Assembly: GCA_963924555.1 (NCBI GenBank)
Contig: OZ004597.1
Span: 1,488,001 to 1,552,000 of the forward strand
Direction: 5' to 3'
From: Crambe crambe
Taxonomy: Eukaryota > Porifera > Demospongiae > Poecilosclerida > Crambeidae
Length of the DNA stretch: 64,000 nucleotides
Positions 56,201-64,000 of the stretch are shown one piece after another; position 1 is the stretch's first letter; every line of letters starts with the position of its first letter. A model generated the notes under the pieces. The model was not told where the DNA came from and searched no databases. It saw only the letters and a program-made list of their open reading frames with translations. The translations under genes and the position numbers were made by a program.

Positions 56201-59200
56201 GGCTGTGTGTGGGGAACAATGGAGGCAACGTCATGGCCTTTGACTTCACCACCACACCAAAGAGCAGTCCTGCTGGGGTAAGCTACTGTATTTTTATAAT
56301 GGAATAGCAAAAAAGTTGGGACCAAGCATTTTATCCGTTGTAGAAAAGGTATCCTTTATTAAGAGGTTAAAAAAATGCATTATCACTTGTCCTCAATTTT
56401 TATTTGGAGCGTTCCAGTGTGTTTATCTGTGGTATCTGTACACATGGTGTGACTGCTACAGCTCACATAGCATTGTTTTCACTAAGTGTGTCTGTTGTTG
56501 CATAATAAAATGTTGGACAGATATTGAAACTTTTCATTGTGAACCTGTTTGCAAACTAAACCAAACTGGTAAGTTGGCCAAGCACACCCTTAAACCATCT
56601 GTGATGATTGGTTTAGTCGGTAGGTTTTGTGTATCTGATAAATATTTATTCAGATGTTTCAGCTGACCCTGCTAACTTGAACCTGCTGATTGAAAAGAAA
56701 AAAATTCCCTCCTTGAATAGAATTCTTTATACTTGAACTTAGAACTCCATTGTAACCTTCACTTCCTGCATAGACAATTATAGTAATCTATTTAGCCTTG
56801 TTCCCAAATAAGCCTGGGACCAAGGCTACTCTCTATTGAGATCAATTTCCTATGCAGAATCAGCTCTGGCCTTTAATTCAATCAACTTTGAACCTCATTG
56901 TGTTTTTCCTTCTTCACATTGAGATCAACTATGACATAGTGCATTGAGATCAATATTGATTATTCTTCATAGTGCATTGAGATCAACATTGACTACGACT
57001 TTCTTTCTTCATAGTGCATTGAGATCAACTTTGACTATGACTCTGTCAAGAAGCACTACACTCCCTCTCCTGCTCCTCAACCTGAAGAAGAGTCTACCCT
57101 CTTGACTGCAGCCTCTTCCTCCTCACCTGCTCCCATAGCTACTTGGGTATATGACGACAAAGTCAATGACTCATCCACTGGGTACCAGCTGAGTCAGCTG
57201 TGCCAGTGTTTTTACACTGTCATAGCCAGCGGAAGTGGAGAAGGATCGGCATCAGCAAGTCCCAGTCATCTCTCCCCCTCCGGGTCGCCATCCCATTCAG
57301 ATGGAAAGTCCACTGTCAAGAAACCTGTCTTTGTCAATCGGATTTTATACAGCACTGACATTGGATTGTGAGTACTCTATATAATGATCACCATTCTTGT
57401 GAGTTTAATGAATGTGTTAATTACATTTAATTAGGTTGGCCATTGCCACTCGGAGAGGTTTTGCTCTGATTGACACTCGAAAGAACTCGTGTGTGTACAC
57501 TCTGAACTCCAGCACTAGCATCCTATGTATGTAAATAAGAGAGCCTGTATATTGTCCCTTTCATTACTATTCCCTCCCCCATTATGCAGGCAGTATGTTC
57601 TTCCCTTTCATTATTCTAACCCATTCTTTATTTTCCTTTGCAGACTTATCTGATCCTTCCAAGTTTACCAATCAGATAAAACGGGAGTCCAGACTCAATT
57701 TTGCTGCTCGTCCATCCATCAAGAGACATGGTACTTCGTTGAGGTTCAGTGAAAATAACCGCTCGACTAGTGTTCCAGCTATGAAGTCTAATTCCTCCCG
57801 TCCAACCAAACTGAGTATGAGCTCATCGCCAGATGAAGTGGATCACGGGGAGAAGACTTTTGAGGTCTCAGTGGAGTTGGATAGCTGTGTGTCCTCCATC
57901 GAGCTGGTTCAGTTACAGATGGATAAGTCGTGTGAGTTCATGAAAGCTGCTGGGGGAAAAAACATTGTGTGATTGATATGGCATCATCTAACCCCAGCCC
58001 CAGTACATAGCCAATCTGCTAGCCATTTGACCCTTTTATCTATTATTTTTTACACTGTAGCGGCTCCCATGCTGACATTGTGGGTGGGGCTTGCTAGTGG
58101 ATATGTGGCCGCTTACGGAGTCAATGTCCTCAGTGAAGCAGCAAAGAGAATCGAACTCATTCCAACTCGTAAGTGGTTGAATTTGCCATGAGTTGGCTTT
58201 GGAGATGAGGATTGGATATTTTTGCTGTAGGGTTCATCACAGAGACGAAGAGTCCACTGGTGAACATCTTTTTCCTGAATGAATGGGGGGACTGGCAAGT
58301 GGTGCCGTACAAGCCCAACCAGGCTTTGACTGGCAGCGGCGGGAGACATAGAAACTCGTCCTCCTCTTCCCCTGGGGACTCCACTGGCCCTCGTCATTAT
58401 GCCATTATGGTGGACGAGCACAAGATACGGGTATGGGTCTCATAATAAAATATTATTATAGACTACATGTAAATTACATGTAGTGAACTGCATTATCATT
58501 ATAGACTACATGTAAATTACATGTAGTGAACTGCATTATTATTATAGACTACATGTAAATTACATGTAGTGAACTGCATTATTATTATAGACTACATATA
58601 AATTACATGTAGTGAACTGCATTATTATTATAGACTACATGTAAATTACATGTAGTGAACTGCATTATTATTATAGACTACATGTAAATTACATGTAGTG
58701 AACTGCATTATTATTATAGACTACATGTAAATTACATGTAGTGAACTGCATTATTTGTTATGTAGTTACATGTAGTTACATGTACATGATCGATCAGTGT
58801 CTGGTTACATGTAGGTACAATATATTATTGTAATGGGCATGTGAGTACCCAGTATCTGTATGCATTATGTTTTAAGTGGATGTGTGATGAAAAGCAATGC
58901 TGGATTTTCTAGTCTTACAGTTTTCCCGGATTCAATAAAGTCAACCTCATGAGCCTGCCGGTGTCTGATGAAGATAAGGTCATTTTGAGGAGTGACTACT
59001 TCGTATGCAATGGTTAGTCGACTTGGTACAGCAAACAGCACTAGTGACCATTATATTCACTTATTCCTCAGTTGTGGTCTCTTATAATAACTATGGTTTT
59101 AGACATTTCTGAGAGCACTGTTGCAAGTCTTACTAAATCAACTGTAATACTCTCATCCATTCCGTTGATCCTTCTGAAAATCACTCCCCTTGACTTCATG

Positions 59201-60614
59201 TACTTTTCCCTCACTCTCCCAGACCTCCCGTGTCTTGTAACCATCACCTCCTGCCAAAACCTCTTCATTCACAGTCTTCCTGGACTGAAGCAGATGATCC
59301 GTGTCCCCTTTCCCGCACTGAGTGACCCCCTAGTCACGGGGACCTTCCGTGTGTCCGGAAATGGGCAGGGCCTCTTCATGTCCTCTCCATCAGAAATACA
59401 GAGAATTAGCATTGTCAAGCAAGACATGTGAGTGTATGGTGTACAAATGGGACTAAGATTACATTGATCAAAAGGGACATCCCAAAAGTAGAACCACTCC
59501 ACCATAAAAATTTAATAACAAATAATTTTGTGGGGAGCCACCCTCCACTTATAGGTCCCAGCTGCATGATATACCTACAAGTTACTGTACCAGACACAGA
59601 GTCTGTACTTTCAATTAAGAGTAATTCCACTGACAGTTAAGCATATCCGGGGTAGCTGCCCTGCATTTCATTGCTACAACATATGTGACTATGTTAGCAG
59701 CTCTAATACAAGGTGGTGTAACAGGAGACTGTGTTGTGACTGTAGATAATACATTTACATTGCATACCTCTCACTCTGCCCCCATAGGCTGAATTTTCCT
59801 TACTGCCTGCCATCTGTGTATTCCAAGAGGGAGGATGTTTCGCCCAGCAGTTATGGAAAGGGTTTCCTGGGTGCCCTTTTTGCTGGCACACCCAACACAG
59901 TCAACAGGGAGGACATGTGTAAGTGAAGTTAGAAATGAGTATGTTACAAAATGGACACCTTAGCAGAGCTGCTAAGCATGCATGTGCAGTACCCCAATTC
60001 AAGGACTCTCCAAGTTGCCAAGATTAAATAGTTTTCTGGTTTTTTTTAAATTTCCAGTCTGTTATTATTATAAACCTGAAATGTTATTTTGTGGCTGAAT
60101 GATGTGTGTATATGCTTCACTGCTTGGTTTAGTTGGGGAGGCTGCAGTGCGTCCTATTGGTGACATTGCTAAGGTGGATGGGGAGACAGCCAGACCTTAC
60201 GGGAGCACTAGGAAAAGGAGAGAACGTGGCCATGCGAGGGGGGACTATGGTGGTGGTGGTCCATCCAGAGACGTACATAGGGAAGTTACAGGTAGAGGAT
60301 CATCGAGGAGTGGTACCAGAAGGACACCTGGAGGGCTCTCAGGGCAAATGAACAAGAACTTGACAGTAAGTTCATAAATTTTGGGAGGTTCCTGATGAAA
60401 CAACTAGAAACTCATCAGGACTTCTAATAATAACACAAGCACTACTATCACTGTTGATATGAGTCTTCATAGCTTCTTGTGTCTCCTCTAGGCACTGGAT
60501 GAGCGGAAGAAGAAATTGGGTGACATAGAAGAAAGAACGGCCAAAGTAGCAGATCATGCCTCCTCCTATGCATCCCTGGCCGCCCAACTGGCCAAGAAAT
60601 ACGAAAGGATGTGA
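48950..60614 (+). CDS. STXBP5: Tomosyn (syntaxin-binding protein 5 family)
   Basis: Twenty-six exons, 4,464 nt, 1,487 aa, frame exact: 48950-49048, 49491-49588, 49955-50036, 50552-50658, 51398-51511, 51841-51904, 52312-52449, 52514-52637, 52703-52760, 53372-53526, 53897-53969, 54131-54281, 54541-54611, 54704-54744, 54845-55216, 55394-56277, 57015-57367, 57435-57526, 57644-57931, 58061-58168, 58231-58430, 58913-59012, 59223-59427, 59788-59918, 60133-60365, 60492-60614. The N-terminal WD40 region has FPSQPTCLDYDPLQQLLAIG, KSEWLYVGSEGGNVYIIHIS, ACSYSDGSIVLWN and GHTDGSVRLWH. The C-terminus is an R-SNARE-like helix (LDERKKKLGDIEERTAKVAD), which separates tomosyn from Lgl. Tomosyn binds syntaxin/SNAP25 and restrains exocytosis. 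Exons 15-16 encode a Pro/Ser/Lys- and Glu-rich ~420-residue insert, making it longer than vertebrate tomosyn (~1,150 aa). Intron 2 is U12-type. Confidence 0.95.
49589..49954 (+). other. U12-type AT-AC intron in tomosyn
   Basis: The donor ATATCCTTC matches the U12 AT-AC consensus, and the acceptor is AC. A branch motif CCTTGAC (49930-49936) lies 19 bases upstream of the end. Splicing here joins GCAATTTTACT to ATTGGGCAAG and gives GAILLLGKPG, colinear with the conserved tomosyn GxLRLFGRPG. No GT-AG pair nearby gives an equally good protein. Confidence 0.88.
53252..53297. repeat. (CAA)n microsatellite
   Basis: About fifteen CAA units in the tomosyn intron before exon 10. Confidence 0.95.
53507..53805 (+). 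repeat. Minisatellite of copied 5' splice sites in tomosyn
   Basis: Seven copies of GCAGTGGTAAGTCC at 46-bp spacing (53521, 53567, 53613, 53659, 53705, 53751, 53797; the last is GTAAGC). The first is the real exon 10 donor. The unit includes the exon end (TTCCTCCCCACA...GCAGTG), GTAAGT, a branch-like CCTAAC and a pyrimidine tract ending CACAAAG, so each unit resembles a complete ~41-nt intron. Using a later donor adds GTAAGTCCCTGTAATTAG, with an in-frame stop. Confidence 0.92.
56914..57030 (+). repeat. Copied 3' splice sites before tomosyn exon 17
   Basis: CATAG followed by TGCATTGAGATCAA occurs three times, with exon-like starts at 56940, 56973 and 57015; a partial copy precedes (CACATTGAGATCAACTATGA, 56916). 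Only 57015 stays open (CIEINFDYDS). The other two read TGCATTGAG... into TAG at the next copied acceptor. Confidence 0.9.
58443..58760. repeat. 44-bp tandem repeat in tomosyn intron 21, seven units
   Basis: Units carry TATAGACTACATGTAAATTA, CATGTAGTGAACTGCATT. Each unit contains the near-palindrome ACATGTAAATTACATGT. It begins ~15 bp after the exon 21 donor. Several ACATGT-rich remnants follow to 58820. Confidence 0.92.
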
Positions 60615-61028
60615 TAAATGCAGTTCCACAAGTGTTTTATTTTTAGAATCAACTTCAAGTATTTTTTTTTGTGTAATTGATCATGCAACATATATAGTAA
60701 CATAACAAAAGTGGAATTTTAATTCATACATATTTTTTTCAATTGCTCTTTTATTTTTTTCTTGATTTGCGTTTGGAAAAAAATGCAGTGTACAATAAAC
60801 ACAATTCCCTCCTGTAATTATGGTTTCAGCTCTGCATATACCCTTTACCACATTCCTTGCATTATTCTTTTTATTGCACACCTCATTCTCATGTCAGAGA
60901 AAAAATGCAATTAGTGTAAAAGTTACAATGTCAATAAATGCACAATGTTTTTTGAGTTGAACTAAAATTTAAAATCTCAGGAAAAAAAATTCTGTTTTTC
61001 TCTTTTACTCTCTTTGCATGTTCTATGT
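60615..61028. other. Convergent 3' region of tomosyn and the zinc-finger gene
   Basis: AT-rich. AATAAA at ~60795 could end tomosyn. On the minus strand the zinc-finger stop codon TAA is part of an AATAAA (GAGGAATAAACA), with further TTTATT complements near 60867 and 60750. Confidence 0.6.
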
Positions 61029-63497
61029 TTATTCCTCTTTGTGCTGTTCATTCTGCTGAGTGACGGCACTAACCAGAGCACTAACGAGACTCTCCAACAT
61101 TTCTCCAGACACAGGCTCACCCACTCCTGATCCTCCAGCCTGCCCTTCCACCTCCTCCTGCTGTGGCTGGCCAGCTTCCTCCCCTTCTCCTTGATCTCCA
61201 TTTCCCCCTATAGCCTCTTCCACACCCTCTTCCCCTTGTCCCTCCTCCAATCCCATCTCCTTCCCTCCCAGCAAGATCTCTTCCTGCATCACAATCTCTT
61301 CTGGGTCCACTCCCACTCCTTCCTCCTCCACGATCTCTTCCACTTCGCCTTCTTCTTCCTCCATTGCCTCTTCCTCGTCGTCTTCGTAATCCGGATCTGC
61401 CAAGGGATCATCATCAAATTGGTCATAAACAGACATCACTTGGTCCACGTGGGTGGGCGTGGTTCGTTTTCGGCGACTGATGGGAGGAACAATAGGTGAT
61501 TTACGGGCCTTCTTCCTGGCTGGAGTCAGAAGAACTTTGATCTGAGGGGAGGTGTCTTGTGACCGGGTCTTTCTTGGAGATGATGATGGAGCTGCTTTAC
61601 GTTTCACCGGAGTCCTCGGTGTCTTGGACCCACTGGGAGAACCAGTGCACTCGGACTTATGCCTCTCGAAGATCTCGTCCGATTCAAAAGTGTCCTTGCA
61701 GCTGGGGCACTTGTTCCAGTGGCACTTTTGGATGTGAAGTTTGAGGTAATCCTTGCGAGCAAAGCACTTGTTGCAGTGCGGACATTTGACATCCTTCCTC
61801 TTCTCGTGGATGGCAGCGATGTGGCGCATCATGGCACCCCACTGAGTGAACCCTTTACCACAGATGCTGCATGGGTACGGATTCTCCTTGGTGTGGGTGT
61901 ATGTGTGATCCTTCAGGTTGGACGGAGATCCGAATCCCTTCCCGCACGTGTCACACACGAATGGGTGCTCACCAGTGTGCAGACGCTCGTGCCTCTTCCT
62001 ATGCGAGGTGCACACAAACCTCTTTTCACAGAAGGCGCATGGATAAGGTCTCTCTCCAGTGTGGGTCCTCATGTGCACTCTGAGCTTTGCATGGTTGTAG
62101 AACCCTTTACCGCATTCAGGACAGAGAACATCTTTGACCTTTTCGGCAGAGGTATGATGAGTACGGATGTGTGTGGCAAGCTTGACTTGAGAGAAGAAGA
62201 TCTTGTCACACTGAGCACACTTGGTCTCGGTGGTGTGTCGCTGGAGGTGCTTGGTAAGAGTTGAGCGTAGGGAGAATCCCTTATGACACTCGGGGCATTT
62301 GTGGATCTTAAGCATGCCACTCTTTGTCTTCTTGATCATTACGGGAGTACTTCCAGGACTATCTCCTCCAGTTTCGTCATCCATCAAAGACTCCACAGCT
62401 TGCGTGGCATTCTGAACTGCTTGAGCCATCACTATGACTTCTGACGCCACGTCATTGACTAAAGAAGACACCACGTGGGAGGGAACTTGAAGCACTTGCT
62501 GAAGGTGAGCAATGGCATCAGGTGCAGACATCCCACTGGTCTGAGATGCAAGGGCTTGAAGAGCTGCTGCTGCATCGGCAGTAGATGTGGGATCGTCCAG
62601 AAAAGATTTCGCTCGTTGTTGGGACGTTGTCTCCTCCTCTTCTTCATCTCCACTCGAAGTTGCCTTCTGACCTCCATCCGAGTTGGCCCCCTGGGCAGCA
62701 TTGGATAGAGCCTCAATGATCGTCTGGATAACTGCAGCTGCCGAGGAATTCAAAACAACTTGACTACCTTCGGAAGTTGACGGTTCGTCTATGACTGTCT
62801 CGACCACATCCTCAATGGCAACACCATTATTGGGTACAACTTCAGTCACCACAAAGTTCTCAGGATGAACTACGACTTGCTCTGCACCACCAGAAGGCAC
62901 TGCATCTTCCTCTCTCTCTCCTCCTCCTTCCTTGGTAGAAGCATCATTCTTATTTGAGGCCAACGTGACAACTTCAGCTTGATCAGGAGTAGCTGTCTTC
63001 TCCTGCTCAGTGGTAGAAGCATCATCTTTATTTGAGGCCAATGCAACAACTTCAGCTTGATCAGGAGTAGCTGTCTTCTTTTCATGCTCAGTGGTAGAAG
63101 CATCATCCTTATTTGAGGCAGCTTGATCAGGAGTAGCTGTCTTCTCCTGCTCAGTGGTAGAAGCATCATCCTTATTTGAGGCAGCTTGATCAGGAATAGC
63201 TGTCTTCTCCTGCTCAGTGGTAGAAGCATCATCCTTATTTGAGGCAGCTTGATCAGGAGTAGCTGTCTTCTCCTGCTCAGTGGTAGAAGCATCATCCTTA
63301 TTTGAGGCCAATGCAACAACTTCAGCTTGATGAGGAGTAGCTATCTCAGTGGTAGTGGTAGTCGTATCTTTGATAGGCTCTGAGGGAGGTTCGTTTGTGG
63401 GATCTTCAGTTAGCTTGGAACTCGCAACCTCCTCAATATTAGTGCTAGTCTCAGCAGGATTGCTGGGCACCACAGTAACAACCTCACCAGAGGCCAT
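61029..63497 (-). CDS. C2H2 zinc-finger protein with eight fingers, 822 aa
   Basis: Intronless on the minus strand. The N-terminus (~1-200) is a Thr/Ala/Lys-rich tandem repeat (unit NKDDASTTEQEKTATPDQA). A Ser/Ala/Gln-rich region follows. About residues 395-620 hold eight C2H2 fingers: CPECHKGFSLRSTLTKH, CAQCDKIFFSQVKLATH, CPECGKGFYNHAKLRVH, CAFCEKRFVCTSHRKRH, CDTCGKGFGSPSNLKDH, CSICGKGFTQWGAMMRH, CPHCNKCFARKDYLKLH and a final variant CPSCKDTFESDEIFERH ending in Cys (C2HC-like). TGERPYP-type linkers join some fingers. A basic stretch (KKARKSPIV, RRKRTTPT) may be a nuclear signal, and the C-terminus is strongly acidic. Probably a DNA-binding transcription regulator; no orthologue can be named. 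Confidence 0.92.
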   Translation of the reverse strand: MASGEVVTVVPSNPAETSTNIEEVASSKLTEDPTNEPPSEPIKDTTTTTTEIATPHQAEVVALASNKDDASTTEQEKTATPDQAASNKDDASTTEQEKTAIPDQAASNKDDASTTEQEKTATPDQAASNKDDASTTEHEKKTATPDQAEVVALASNKDDASTTEQEKTATPDQAEVVTLASNKNDASTKEGGGEREEDAVPSGGAEQVVVHPENFVVTEVVPNNGVAIEDVVETVIDEPSTSEGSQVVLNSSAAAVIQTIIEALSNAAQGANSDGGQKATSSGDEEEEETTSQQRAKSFLDDPTSTADAAAALQALASQTSGMSAPDAIAHLQQVLQVPSHVVSSLVNDVASEVIVMAQAVQNATQAVESLMDDETGGDSPGSTPVMIKKTKSGMLKIHKCPECHKGFSLRSTLTKHLQRHTTETKCAQCDKIFFSQVKLATHIRTHHTSAEKVKDVLCPECGKGFYNHAKLRVHMRTHTGERPYPCAFCEKRFVCTSHRKRHERLHTGEHPFVCDTCGKGFGSPSNLKDHTYTHTKENPYPCSICGKGFTQWGAMMRHIAAIHEKRKDVKCPHCNKCFARKDYLKLHIQKCHWNKCPSCKDTFESDEIFERHKSECTGSPSGSKTPRTPVKRKAAPSSSPRKTRSQDTSPQIKVLLTPARKKARKSPIVPPISRRKRTTPTHVDQVMSVYDQFDDDPLADPDYEDDEEEAMEEEEGEVEEIVEEEGVGVDPEEIVMQEEILLGGKEMGLEEGQGEEGVEEAIGGNGDQGEGEEAGQPQQEEVEGQAGGSGVGEPVSGEMLESLVSALVSAVTQQNEQHKEE
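62925..63335. repeat. Coding minisatellite in the zinc-finger gene
   Basis: 63-bp units (TCAGGAGTAGCTGTCTTCTC, CTGCTCAGTGGTAGAAGCAT, CATCCTTATTTGAGGCAGCT) and a longer ~84-bp form that adds EVVALAS, together about six or seven units. Both lengths keep the frame. Central copies are almost identical, which suggests recent expansion and likely length variation among individuals. Confidence 0.9.
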
Positions 63498-64000
63498 TTT
63501 TAAGGAAGACTTTATACCTCTATTCGCATGTATTGGTATTGTCTCTAAAAAGGAAGTAGGAAAATTTTGAATACATCACAGTAACCTATGAAACTCTTAA
63601 AGCTGTAAAAGTCAGTAAAATGACTTAGTAGGTTTTTGTCTGGACAGGAGGTTCAAGATAAAAAGCGGCCCAAGGCGACTTTAATCACCGCTTAAGGCTA
63701 TGCCCACACCTTGCCAAATGAGAACTGTTATTCTAAAGATTTTACTGTTATTGGGAATTGGTAGTCTACACAAAATGGAAGAGCATGTAGTCTAGTTGTA
63801 TTTGCTATTCTAACTCACTTGGATAAGTGTCGTTTCCCGCCTTTGATAGAGAAAAAATGGAAAGAAGAACGGTAAATCGGTAAGGTGAAGCTATTCAAAA
63901 ACTGAAGGCACGTGAGCCAGGAAAACGCAACATTGCGTCATAATACAGAATGATTAAAAAATTGGGCAAGTCTTTAATTTCCAAACTAAAAAAATAAAGG
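63498..64000. other. 5' flank of the zinc-finger gene
   Basis: No further gene recognised up to the window end. No TATA box is obvious close to the start codon. Confidence 0.55.

Noticed and set aside
61659..62264. 201-residue plus-strand frame
   Set aside because: Antisense shadow of the zinc-finger region; no domain and no codon support.
62870..63319. 149-residue minus-strand frame rich in leucine and arginine
   Set aside because: An alternative-frame reading of the coding minisatellite in the zinc-finger gene.
1..64000. tRNA or rRNA genes
   Set aside because: No TTCGAATC-type T-loop with matching cloverleaf arms and no conserved rRNA blocks were seen by eye. A tRNA covariance search would settle it.

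Overview
This is a nuclear metazoan contig. It is AT-rich, has many short GT-AG introns, and carries cilium (IFT88), SNARE-regulator (tomosyn), receptor tyrosine kinase, cadherin and C2H2 genes. The expanded IRAK/Pelle-type kinase, a fungal-type alpha-amylase, a cadherin receptor kinase and many invertebrate DNA transposons suggest a sponge (Porifera, probably a demosponge). That assignment is inference; no marker gene in the window proves it.

Layout. 0-4 kb: two minus-strand exons of an apparently secreted or membrane FN3-type protein that continues off the left edge, facing a head-to-head promoter. 4.4-6.5 kb: complete 7-exon GH13 alpha-amylase (plus). 7.0-8.0 kb: two-exon secreted protein of unknown function (minus). 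8.0-12.0 kb: gene-poor, with a small terminal-inverted-repeat element and ~118-bp tandem repeats. 12.0-36 kb: a mobile-element quarter. It holds an IRAK-like kinase and a convergent integrase-core gene bracketed by inverted arrays of a 10-bp repeat; a ~5.9 kb P-like transposon (A) with a nested element inside it; a divergent pair made of a C2H2 transposon-type gene and a SAM-domain gene; a broken RAG1-N-terminus-like gene; and a second, degenerate P-like transposon (B) with matching ends. 35.7-36.8 kb: intronless GH16 beta-glucanase. 37.3-38.8 kb: a foldback repeat. 39.0-43.8 kb: cadherin-repeat receptor tyrosine kinase (minus). 44.4-48.6 kb: IFT88 (minus), head-to-head with tomosyn (48.95-60.6 kb, plus, 26 exons, frame closes exactly). 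61.0-63.5 kb: intronless 8-finger C2H2 gene (minus).

The host genes do not form one pathway; this is ordinary metazoan synteny. The unusual parts are: (1) minisatellites that have copied an exon-intron junction, in the amylase gene and twice in tomosyn, giving strings of decoy splice sites; (2) a U12-type AT-AC intron in tomosyn; (3) the inverted 10-bp arrays around a kinase plus integrase gene pair, a possible composite mobile unit; (4) two P-like elements with 7-bp target duplications; and (5) a RAG1 N-terminal-like relic. Exon models were built by eye. Where total length closes in frame (amylase, unknown secreted protein, IRAK-like kinase, tomosyn) I am confident; elsewhere exon edges are approximate.
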